64,000 bases of DNA, from assembly GCF_036346295.1 (NCBI RefSeq), contig NZ_CP107819.1, positions 3,348,001 through 3,412,000 on the forward strand, in the 5' to 3' direction. Made by a program: the position numbers and the translations under genes. Below, piece after piece: positions 36,559 through 43,742 of the stretch (positions are counted from its first letter, which is position 1; every line of letters starts with the position of its first letter). The notes below the pieces were generated by a model that worked only from the letters and a program-made list of their open reading frames with translations, had not been told where the DNA came from and searched no databases. This DNA is from Streptomyces sp. NBC_00536. GTDB lineage: Bacteria > Actinomycetota > Actinomycetes > Streptomycetales > Streptomycetaceae.

Positions 36559-39500
36559 TCAGAGCAGTCCGTCCCACATCTGTTCCAGCAGCACCGACCA
36601 CCAGTTCTCCGGCGATGCCAGCGCCGCGCTGTCGAGCGCCGCCAGCTTCATCTGGAAGTCGGCCGTCCAGCGCCCCGCCTGCTCGGGCGTCAGGTGCGTG
36701 CGCAGCCGCCACATGTAGCCCAGCATCGCCATGCAGCGCGCGAACTGCGGCAGGCTCGAATTCACGAACTGCGGCGGCACCGGGCCACCGCCCGGCCCCG
36801 CCTCCACCGGAACCGCCACGATGTGCGCCGTCCCGTACTGGACACAGATGGCCTTGCCGAAGTCACTGCCCACGACCAGGTACGAACCCGCGTCCGGCGC
36901 GGGCTGCACCTGCCGCTGCGCCGCCAGCTCCGCCAGCGTCGGCACCGGCTGCCCCGGTACGGCCTGCGCCCAGAAGAACGGACCGAAGTCCACCGGCAGA
37001 CCCGACCACACCAGCGTCTGCGCGACGATCTCCGGCACGCCCTGGCGGGACACCGCGCGCTGCTCGAAGCGGAACACGCCCTGCGGACCGAAGGCCTGCG
37101 TCAGCTCGGAGGCGATCGCCTCCAGCGGGATCGCGGGCTCCAGCGGTACCTGCGGCAGCGGCGCCCGTACCGGCGCGGGGCGCGCCGGACCGTCCGCCAC
37201 CTGGTGCAGCTCACCCTGATGGGTGAGCAGGTGCCGCATGCCCTGCTGACGGCCCGCGTGATCCGTGCCGTACGGCGCCACGCTCGTGATCCGCACCTGC
37301 GGCCAGGTCTCGCGGATCATCCGCGCGCAGTAACCGCCGGGCAGCTCACAGGACTCCAGCTCCGTGTGCAGCTCCAGCACCTGCTGCGGGGGCACGCCCA
37401 TGGCGCGCAGCTCGTGCAGGATCTGCCACTCCGGGTGCGGAGTGCCGGGCGCCGAGCGGCGGATGAGCTGCTGCTCGGAACCGTCCTGGCCGCGGTAGCG
37501 CAGCACGGCCTGGTAGCCGGGGCCGACGGTCGGCACCCCGGTCGCCTGCGGCTGCGGCTGCTGCGGCGCCTGCGGTACGGGCCCGGGCGCGCCCGGAGGC
37601 CTGCCCGGCTGACCGGGAGGCGCGGGCGGCTGAACCACGGCGGGCCCGGCCAGCATCGTCGCGGCGTGCTGCACACCACCGGCACCGCCCCCGGGCGCAC
37701 CCGGCGGACCGGGCGGCGCGGGCGGCTGCCCGGGCGGCTGGATGACAGCCGGACCGGCGAGCATCGTGGCCGCATACTGCGCACCACCGGCACCGGCACC
37801 GGGCGCCCCGGGCGGACCAGGAGGCGCGGGCGGCTGACCCGCCCCCGGCGCACCCGGCGGACCGGGAGGCGCCGGCGGCTGAACCACGGCCGGACCGGCC
37901 AGCATCGTGGCGGCGTACGGCACCCCGCCACCCCCACTGCCACCGGGAGCCCCCGGCGGACCAGGAGGCACGGGCGGCTGACCGGGCGGCTGAACGACAG
38001 CCGGACCGGCCAGCATCGTGGCCGCGTACTGCCCACCACCGGCACCGGCACCGGGCGCCCCCGGCGGCCCGGGAGGCGCAGGCGGCTGCCCGGCCCCCGG
38101 ACGCCCGGCCCCGGGCACCCCGGGCGGCCCCGGCGGCACCGAAGCCGCGGGCCGGTTCACCCGAGCCTTGCTCGTAGGCGCATCGGCAATATCACTCCCC
38201 CGCGCCGAACCCGCCCCAGACCCTCCGGGCCCGACGGGAGCGACGGGCACACCGGACGCGCCGGGGCCGCCGGGAACACCGGGAACGGCGTGACCACCGG
38301 GCACACCAGCCCCGGGCCCACCCGGGCCACCGGGCGCACCGGGCGCACCGGGCGCACCGGGATACCCGTAACCACCGGGCGCACCAGCGCCACCAGGAGC
38401 ACCGGACGCACCGGACGCACCGGCACCAGGAGCACCATGGCCACCAGACGCACCGGGACCACCAGCGGAGCCGGGGGCCACGTGCCCACCGGGCGCACCC
38501 GGAGCGCCGGGCGCACCGGCGGAACCGGGACCACCGTGCCCACCGGGCACACCCGGGCCACCAGGGGCCCCGGGCGCACCCGAGCCGCCGGAGGCCCCGG
38601 GCGCACCCGGACCACCGGGCGCACCGGGGTACCCGTAACCACCCGGCGCACCAGCGCCACCAGGGCCGCCCGGCCCACCGTGCCCGCTGGGCGCAGCCGA
38701 GCCCCCGGGGGCACCCGGATACCCATAACCACCAGCCGCACCAGCAGCACCCTGGCCGCCAGGGGCCCCAGCCGCACCCGGGCCACCGTGACCACCGGAG
38801 ACCCCGGGCCCGCCGGGGCCACCAGGCCCACCGGGCCCAGCGGGCACACCCTGCCCACCGGAAGCCCCAGGCGCAGCCGCACCGGCAGCCGAACCCGTCA
38901 ACGGCCCCAGCGCCGGGGCGATCGCGGTGGCCGGGAGCTGGCTGCCGCCTGAGATGAGCTGCGTCTTCGCCTCCGCCGAAACGGCGGGCCGCGCGGGGCC
39001 CTCCAGGTCCGCCCCGGACAGCGGCGGCGCGAACACCGTCGCGGGCAGCGGCACGGACACGTCGTCCGCGCCCTCGTTCACATCCGTCCCGGCCCACGGG
39101 GTCGCCCCCACGGGAGCCACGGGCGCAGCCGGAACACCGGCCGGAGCGGCCGGCTCCGGCTCACGCGAGCCCGAGCCGGACCCCAGGCCGGAGCTCGACC
39201 CTGCCCCGGGGCCCGAGCCCGAGCCCGCCCCCGGGCCGGGGCCCGAAGCCGAACCCCCACCCGCAGCCGCCGCAGGCCTCGGCGCGATGCCTGCCCTGTC
39301 CGCCGCCTCCTGGAGCCATTCCGGCGGGCTCAGGATGAACGACGTCTGCTCCGCGTCGATCCGCGGCGACGGCACGGACGGCTCCGGCGACGCCGCCGAC
39401 ACCCCGTACTCCTCCTCGTAGCGCCGGATGACCTCGCCCACCGGCAGGCCCGGCCACAGCGTCGCCTCGCCGCTGTCCCGCGCGATCACCAGCCGCTGGC

Positions 39501-39657
39501 GGCCGCCCTGGGACACCGGACCGGCGGCCCGGTCCTCCGCCCACACCACGAAGCCGAGGCCGAACTCCCGTACCCGCACCTCCCGGTGCTGATATCCGGG
39601 TACGTCCCCGTTGATCCATTCCTCGGCGCGCTCCTGCGCCTGCGCAAACGTCACCAC
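36559..39657 (-). CDS. Imm35-like / collagen-like / deaminase-like / SUKH-4 multidomain protein
   Basis: A 1032-residue mosaic. Residues 1-85: an Imm35/YrhB-like domain (FGLGFVVWAEDR ... WPGLPVGEVIRRYEEEYG). About 95-265: low-complexity linker. About 269-480: a collagen-like Gly-x-Pro/Ala tract. About 500-700: Pro-rich repeats with AATMLAGPAV four times. About 707-840: a deaminase-like domain with HPEWQILHEL (about 742) and TELESCELPGGYCARMI (about 770-783), the expected zinc ligands His and two Cys. About 846-1032: a SUKH-4 domain, ending WWSVLLEQMWDGLL. It has no signal peptide or RHS/WXG export leader. The start is GTG. It lies 7 bases downstream of the WHH-SUKH gene in one operon. Whether it is toxin, immunity protein or both is open. 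Confidence 0.85.
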   Translation of the reverse strand: MVTFAQAQERAEEWINGDVPGYQHREVRVREFGLGFVVWAEDRAAGPVSQGGRQRLVIARDSGEATLWPGLPVGEVIRRYEEEYGVSAASPEPSVPSPRIDAEQTSFILSPPEWLQEAADRAGIAPRPAAAAGGGSASGPGPGAGSGSGPGAGSSSGLGSGSGSREPEPAAPAGVPAAPVAPVGATPWAGTDVNEGADDVSVPLPATVFAPPLSGADLEGPARPAVSAEAKTQLISGGSQLPATAIAPALGPLTGSAAGAAAPGASGGQGVPAGPGGPGGPGGPGVSGGHGGPGAAGAPGGQGAAGAAGGYGYPGAPGGSAAPSGHGGPGGPGGAGAPGGYGYPGAPGGPGAPGASGGSGAPGAPGGPGVPGGHGGPGSAGAPGAPGAPGGHVAPGSAGGPGASGGHGAPGAGASGASGAPGGAGAPGGYGYPGAPGAPGAPGGPGGPGAGVPGGHAVPGVPGGPGASGVPVAPVGPGGSGAGSARGSDIADAPTSKARVNRPAASVPPGPPGVPGAGRPGAGQPPAPPGPPGAPGAGAGGGQYAATMLAGPAVVQPPGQPPVPPGPPGAPGGSGGGGVPYAATMLAGPAVVQPPAPPGPPGAPGAGQPPAPPGPPGAPGAGAGGAQYAATMLAGPAVIQPPGQPPAPPGPPGAPGGGAGGVQHAATMLAGPAVVQPPAPPGQPGRPPGAPGPVPQAPQQPQPQATGVPTVGPGYQAVLRYRGQDGSEQQLIRRSAPGTPHPEWQILHELRAMGVPPQQVLELHTELESCELPGGYCARMIRETWPQVRITSVAPYGTDHAGRQQGMRHLLTHQGELHQVADGPARPAPVRAPLPQVPLEPAIPLEAIASELTQAFGPQGVFRFEQRAVSRQGVPEIVAQTLVWSGLPVDFGPFFWAQAVPGQPVPTLAELAAQRQVQPAPDAGSYLVVGSDFGKAICVQYGTAHIVAVPVEAGPGGGPVPPQFVNSSLPQFARCMAMLGYMWRLRTHLTPEQAGRWTADFQMKLAALDSAALASPENWWSVLLEQMWDGLL

Positions 39658-39664
39658 TGCGCCG

Positions 39665-40657
39665 TCACCCCTCCACCGCTACCGGAACCGAACGCGCGAA
39701 TCCGCCGTCCACCATCAGACCGGCCACCGACTCCAGCTCCGGCGGGTTGCCCGCCAACCGTTCGAGAAAGGCGTCGAAATCGGTACCGCACGGCAGCAAC
39801 AGACGCTCCACGCGCTCCTGGACCGACCAGCCGTCCCGGTCGCGCGCGTCGTCGTACGGCGAGAACCACACCGACCCGATCGCCCCGTTCGCCTCGCCCT
39901 TGACCTTCACCGCGATCAGACCGCCCTGCGCGAAGGCCACGCACAGGTAGTCCTTCGTCAGGTGGTCCCGCAGACACTTGTTGACGTACACCAGGTCGTT
40001 GACCGCCGCTTCCTCACGCACCGTGAAGAACGGCTGGTCGACCAGCAGACCCAGGTCCACGTCCAGCCCGGCGCCGACCGGCGCGCAGCCGCCCGCCGCC
40101 TTCAGGAACGAGCGGTAGGCCTCCGGCAGCCGGTAGCCGAGGTCCTCCTCGACGCCCTGCACCTGCGCCTCGCCCACCGAGACCACCGTCTTCGGCAGTC
40201 CCAGGTGCACCGGACGCACCTCCTGCAACGCCCGCGTCCCGCGCTTCTCGTGGTCCACGGGAGCCGTCGCGAGCCCGGCGTGGTGCCGCAGCAGCGCCTT
40301 CACCTCGACCGGGACCAGCTCCAGGCGCCGGGAACCCGCCACGTGGTGCCAGGTCCAGCCGTGCGGGGTCGCCACCGGCCCCACCGTGTCCCACAGCTCG
40401 TGCCCGGCGGCGCGCATGGCGGCGTTCGCGGAGACGATGTCCGTCAGCCGCAGTTCGTCGACACCGAAGCCCTCCGGCGGTTCGGCGATCTCCACCGCCG
40501 CCCGCGCGTACCGCGAGAAGTCGGGATGCCCGTCCCCGCTGATCCGCACTCCGTGGGGATGGCGCGCGGCCCGGACGGGGTCCGGGAAATGCACGACCTG
40601 CCCCGAGTACGCGGCGTTGGGTGGCGCGGCCTGCTGCCCGAGCCGACCTGTCGTCAT
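39665..40657 (-). CDS. WHH-type HNH/ENDO VII nuclease fused to SUKH-1 (SMI1/KNR4)
   Basis: A 330-residue fusion. The N-terminal part (about 35-150) is a nuclease of the HNH/ENDO VII class: GWTWHHVAGSRRLELVPVEV with the WHH triad, preceded by the GDGHPDFSRYARAAV strand region and followed by RHHAG. The C-terminal part (about 170-305) is SMI1/KNR4 (SUKH-1): LGYRLPEAYRSFLKAAGG ... DLGLLVDQPFFTV. In the known polymorphic systems WHH toxins and SUKH immunity proteins are separate neighbours; here they share one chain. AGGGGGC precedes the ATG. First gene of the operon with the SUKH-4 gene. Confidence 0.85.
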   Translation of the reverse strand: MTTGRLGQQAAPPNAAYSGQVVHFPDPVRAARHPHGVRISGDGHPDFSRYARAAVEIAEPPEGFGVDELRLTDIVSANAAMRAAGHELWDTVGPVATPHGWTWHHVAGSRRLELVPVEVKALLRHHAGLATAPVDHEKRGTRALQEVRPVHLGLPKTVVSVGEAQVQGVEEDLGYRLPEAYRSFLKAAGGCAPVGAGLDVDLGLLVDQPFFTVREEAAVNDLVYVNKCLRDHLTKDYLCVAFAQGGLIAVKVKGEANGAIGSVWFSPYDDARDRDGWSVQERVERLLLPCGTDFDAFLERLAGNPPELESVAGLMVDGGFARSVPVAVEG

Positions 40658-40766
40658 GGCGGTAGCCCCCTGCTGGATCTGGCTGGTTCACCACAGCCTA
40701 TGCGGTGCGGCAAGACCGGCACCCTTCCCCGGCCGGGACCCTGACGGACGCCCGCGGCCCCCGGCC

Positions 40767-40849
40767 GGGAACATCCGGGGAACATCCGAATTGATACGAA
40801 TATTCGACCCCGCTTCCGCACCACAGGGGACATTTGACAGGCTGTCCCC
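40767..40849. promoter_or_regulatory. Divergent control region of the two deaminase/SUKH operons
   Basis: It contains two perfect tandem 11-mers GGGAACATCCG (40767-40777 and 40778-40788), a perfect palindrome CGAATATTCG (40797-40806), and a hairpin GGGGACA/TGTCCCC (40826-40849) enclosing TTGACA. AT-rich by local standards. These are candidate operators shared by the leftward and rightward operons. Confidence 0.5.
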
Positions 40850-40920
40850 GCAGCACGGGGGCGTGCGCGACAGCGGCCCGACAGCGGTCGGCGCCGCGGC
40901 CACGGGAGGGAAAGCGCCAC

Positions 40921-41550
40921 ATGCGGAACACGATTGCCAGCACACCGGCCCGCAATGACCCGCGGACGGGCCCGCAGCCAGGCCCTCAGCAGGGTCCGCA
41001 GCCGGGGCCGGTGGGCGATGCGCCCGACGGCGCCACCGCCCACGCCACCGGCACCGCGGGCGACCCCAGACTGCGCTGGAGCAGCACCGACGGCCCCGCC
41101 GTCCCGGTGCTCCGCTTCCGCCGCGACGGCATCCTCCCCACCATCGCCGCGGCCCTGTCCGTACGCGGCGAGACCCTCACCGGCACTGCGGGCAAGGCCG
41201 ACCAGCCGCCCGTCCTGCACCCCCTGGTCAAGGACTTCCTCGACACCCTCACCAGCGGCCAGCGGGAACGCTTCACCGGCCGCTGCCCCGAGGCGATCCT
41301 GCTCTCCCGCCACCTCGCCGCCGTCGAGGAGGGCCGCAGCAGGCGCGCCTCCCGCAAACCCCTCACGCCGAACGAAGCCCGCCGGTCCCTCAAGCACGCC
41401 AAGATCACCGCCAGCCGCATCCGCGAAGCGGGCGACCCCCTGCACGGCAGCTACGCACCCCCCTGCCGCTCCTGCGACGCCATGCTCGCCCACTTCGGCG
41501 TCCGGGCCGTCGACCTCACCGCCACCGCGTCCGCCACCGAGAAGGCCTGA
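40921..41550 (+). CDS. YwqJ-like putative nucleic-acid deaminase
   Basis: A 209-residue protein. Residues 1-50 are a Pro/Gln/Gly-rich tail. The rest has the deaminase zinc site: Cys122-Pro-Glu124 in GRCPEAILLSRHL and PPCRSC with Cys182 and Cys185, followed by DAMLAHFGV, which matches the YwqJ-related deaminases of polymorphic toxin systems. GGGAGGG lies upstream of the ATG. No export module is present. A SUKH-3 gene follows 10 bases downstream, the usual toxin-immunity order. Confidence 0.85.
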   Translation: MRNTIASTPARNDPRTGPQPGPQQGPQPGPVGDAPDGATAHATGTAGDPRLRWSSTDGPAVPVLRFRRDGILPTIAAALSVRGETLTGTAGKADQPPVLHPLVKDFLDTLTSGQRERFTGRCPEAILLSRHLAAVEEGRSRRASRKPLTPNEARRSLKHAKITASRIREAGDPLHGSYAPPCRSCDAMLAHFGVRAVDLTATASATEKA

Positions 41551-41560
41551 CCCCACGCCG

Positions 41561-42079
41561 ATGACCGCCTCAGCCTCCTACGACCGCTCCTCGGCGACCC
41601 GCTTCCCGCAGGCCGTCGACACCGCGCTGCGCACCGCCGGCTGGCAGCCCGGCCGCTGGGACATCAAACAGGCCGAGTACTGGGCCGACTCCCTGCGCGA
41701 CCACACCACCCCGGCCGGGCACCGGCACACCGTCTTCCCCGCCGCCGTCGAGGCCTGGGCCGAATTCGGCGGGCTCACCGTCACCGCCCCCGGGCCCGGG
41801 CGCCAGATAGCCCCGACGCCCGTCCGCATCGACCCGCTGACCGGCCTGCACCTCGCCCGTACCTTCGCCGACCTGGGGCGCGCCCTGTCCACCCGGCTCT
41901 GCCCGCTGGGCACCGAGGCGGACGGCGCCTCCCACCTCGCCGTCGACGCCGAGGGCCGCGTCTACTCCATCGACCACACCGGCGACTGGTACCTCGGCGC
42001 GAGCATCGACGAAGCCCTCACCGCCCTCCTCACCGGCCTCCAGCCGACCCGCCTCAGGACCGCGCCCCCTCACCCCTAG
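41561..42079 (+). CDS. SUKH-3 domain immunity-type protein
   Basis: A 172-residue cytoplasmic protein with the SUKH-3 pattern: ALRTAGWQPGRWDI, FPAAVEAWAEFGGLTV and a late AVDAEGRVYSIDHTGDWYLGASIDEAL. SUKH proteins neutralise nucleic-acid-targeting toxins. It follows the deaminase gene by 10 bases without its own clear ribosome site, so it is translationally coupled and is probably the deaminase's antidote. Its stop lies inside the palindrome at 42076-42111. Confidence 0.85.
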   Translation: MTASASYDRSSATRFPQAVDTALRTAGWQPGRWDIKQAEYWADSLRDHTTPAGHRHTVFPAAVEAWAEFGGLTVTAPGPGRQIAPTPVRIDPLTGLHLARTFADLGRALSTRLCPLGTEADGASHLAVDAEGRVYSIDHTGDWYLGASIDEALTALLTGLQPTRLRTAPPHP

Positions 42080-42111
42080 TGCTGTGACCGGAAAGCCGGC
42101 CACAGCACTAG
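42076..42111. terminator. Palindrome covering both convergent stop codons
   Basis: CTAGTGCTGTG pairs with CACAGCACTAG, with an inner CCGG/CCGG and the loop AAAG. The TAG stop of the SUKH-3 gene (+) and the TAG stop of the histidine kinase gene (-) are the two ends of the stem. It probably terminates both transcripts. Confidence 0.8.
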
Positions 42112-43388
42112 CGGGTGTCCGGCAGCACCGCCGACACCCTGAACCCGCCGCCGTCCACCGGCCCCGACACGAACACCCCGCCGAGCCCGAGCACCCGCTC
42201 GCGCATGCCGACCAGCCCGTTCCCCCCACTGGGCAGCCCCGGCTCGGCGGCCTCGCCGTCGCACGGGCCGTTCTCCACCTGCATGGCCACCTCCCCCGCC
42301 CGGTGCGCGAGCCGTACGACGACCCGCGCGCCCGGCGCGTGCTTGTGGCAGTTGGTCAGCGCCTCCTGCACCACGCGGTACGCCGTCTGCTCCACCTCGG
42401 CCGCGTACCCGACCGCGCCCCCTTCGCGCGGCGGCTCCCCGTGCACCTCGAACTCCACCGCCATCCCGGCCGCCCGGGACTGCCCGACCAGCGCCTCCAG
42501 CTCCGCGAGCGAGGGCCCGTCCTCCACCGTCCCCACCGTCCCCACCAGCGCCACCACGGCCGGTGCGGGCGCGGGGGCCGACGAGGACGCCCGCAGCACC
42601 CCGAGCATCTCCCGCAGCTCCGTCAGCGCCTGGCGCCCCATGTCACCCACCAGCGCGGCGTTGCGTACCGCCTTCGCCGGATCCTTCACGGCCACCGCCT
42701 CCAGGGCCGCCGCGTGCACCACCATCAGCGACACCCGGTGGGCCACCACGTCGTGCATCTCCCGCGCGATCCGGGTCCGCTCCTCGGTACGGGCCCACTC
42801 GGCCCGCTCCTCCGCCCGGTCGGCCAGCAGCGACAGCTCCCGCTCCAGCGAGTCGGCGCGCTCCTGGAGGCTCTCCATCAGCCGCCGCCGGGCCCCGATG
42901 TACAGGCCGAAGAGCACCGGGGGCACGGTCAGCGCCACCGCCATGAACACGGACAGCACGATCACGAGGAACCGTTCGCCCTCGATGTCCCCGCGCGTGC
43001 GCAGATACGTGACAACGAAGGTCCCCACGAGCGACATCGACCCGAGCACGGCCGTGACCCGCTTCGGCGCCTCGGAGGCGGCCAGCGTGTACAGGCCCAC
43101 CACGCCCAGCACGAACCCCATGGCCGCGGGCGTGATCGCGATCCCGAGCAGCACCACGGCGACGGGCCACCGCCGCCGCGCCACGAGCGCACCCCCGACG
43201 AACACCCCGAACAGCACCCCGAGCACCGAAGGCATCCCGACGTCGCGGGCGAACACCACCCCCTCGAACCCGCACTCGACGGCCGACACCGCGCCGAGCC
43301 CCACGTCCAGCGCGGCCTCCCGCCGCCGCTCCCACCACCACGGCCCGTCCCGCCCGGCCCCGCCCCGCTCTTCCCCCGTCAAGGTCAT
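42108..43388 (-). CDS. Orphan NarL-type sensor histidine kinase (HisKA_3)
   Basis: A 426-residue membrane kinase. About five hydrophobic segments (residues about 30-165) are followed by a coiled linker (RRLMESLQERADSLEREL). The HisKA_3 dimerisation/phosphoacceptor helix is EERTRIAREMHDVVAHRVSLM, and the HATPase_c domain has N-box QEALTNCHKHAPG and G-box GGNGLVGMRERV. Such kinases pair with LuxR-type response regulators, but none is adjacent; the nearest LuxR-type genes are 11-13 kb away. The signal is unknown. Confidence 0.92.
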   Translation of the reverse strand: MTLTGEERGGAGRDGPWWWERRREAALDVGLGAVSAVECGFEGVVFARDVGMPSVLGVLFGVFVGGALVARRRWPVAVVLLGIAITPAAMGFVLGVVGLYTLAASEAPKRVTAVLGSMSLVGTFVVTYLRTRGDIEGERFLVIVLSVFMAVALTVPPVLFGLYIGARRRLMESLQERADSLERELSLLADRAEERAEWARTEERTRIAREMHDVVAHRVSLMVVHAAALEAVAVKDPAKAVRNAALVGDMGRQALTELREMLGVLRASSSAPAPAPAVVALVGTVGTVEDGPSLAELEALVGQSRAAGMAVEFEVHGEPPREGGAVGYAAEVEQTAYRVVQEALTNCHKHAPGARVVVRLAHRAGEVAMQVENGPCDGEAAEPGLPSGGNGLVGMRERVLGLGGVFVSGPVDGGGFRVSAVLPDTR

Positions 43389-43560
43389 ACGGCCAGCCTA
43401 CGCACGGCCTCCGGCGCGCACGCGCCGTAAATCCCTTCGACGCGAACCGGCGCCGAAGCGCCGACATTTACCGTCGCACGCAGGGCGCTCGGTGCGGCAT
43501 AGTAGGTGCGGCGCAGATCGGACCGAAGAGCTGGAATGTCTGGTTTGAGTTGATTCACCA

Positions 43561-43632
43561 TCCCCTGTGGTGTAATTGGCAGCACTGAGGCTTTTGGTGC
43601 CTTAAGTCCGGGTTCGAGTCCTGGCGGGGGAG
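43561..43632 (+). tRNA. tRNA-Gln (anticodon TTG)
   Basis: A 72-base cloverleaf: acceptor TCCCCTG/CGGGGGA, D arm GTGT..GCAC, anticodon stem GAGGC/GCCTT with loop TTTTGGT (anticodon TTG), T arm CCGGG/CCTGG with loop TTCGAGT, discriminator G. CCA is not encoded. It reads CAA (and CAG by wobble). A terminator hairpin follows at 43644-43672. Confidence 0.95.
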
Positions 43633-43643
43633 CTTGAGACGTT

Positions 43644-43680
43644 CGGGTCCTGACCATCGCGGTCGGGACCCGCGTTCGTT
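43644..43680 (+). terminator. tRNA-Gln terminator
   Basis: CGGGTCCTGACC (43644-43655) pairs with GGTCGGGACCCG (43661-43672), with one G-T wobble and a 5-base loop, followed by CGTTCGTTT, a T-containing tail. Confidence 0.75.
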
Positions 43681-43742
43681 TACGGCCCCCCACCCCCCGG
43701 TATCCTTCGTGCGTCCAGCACCCGAAGCCGAAGGGCCCATCC

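Noticed and set aside
36694..38952. Plus-strand Arg/Thr/Gly-rich open frame of about 750 codons
   Set aside because: It is the antisense image of the collagen-like and Pro-rich tract of the SUKH-4 protein.
40654..41556. Minus-strand open frame of 300 codons across the YwqJ-like gene
   Set aside because: It overlaps the deaminase gene completely and lacks any conserved motif.
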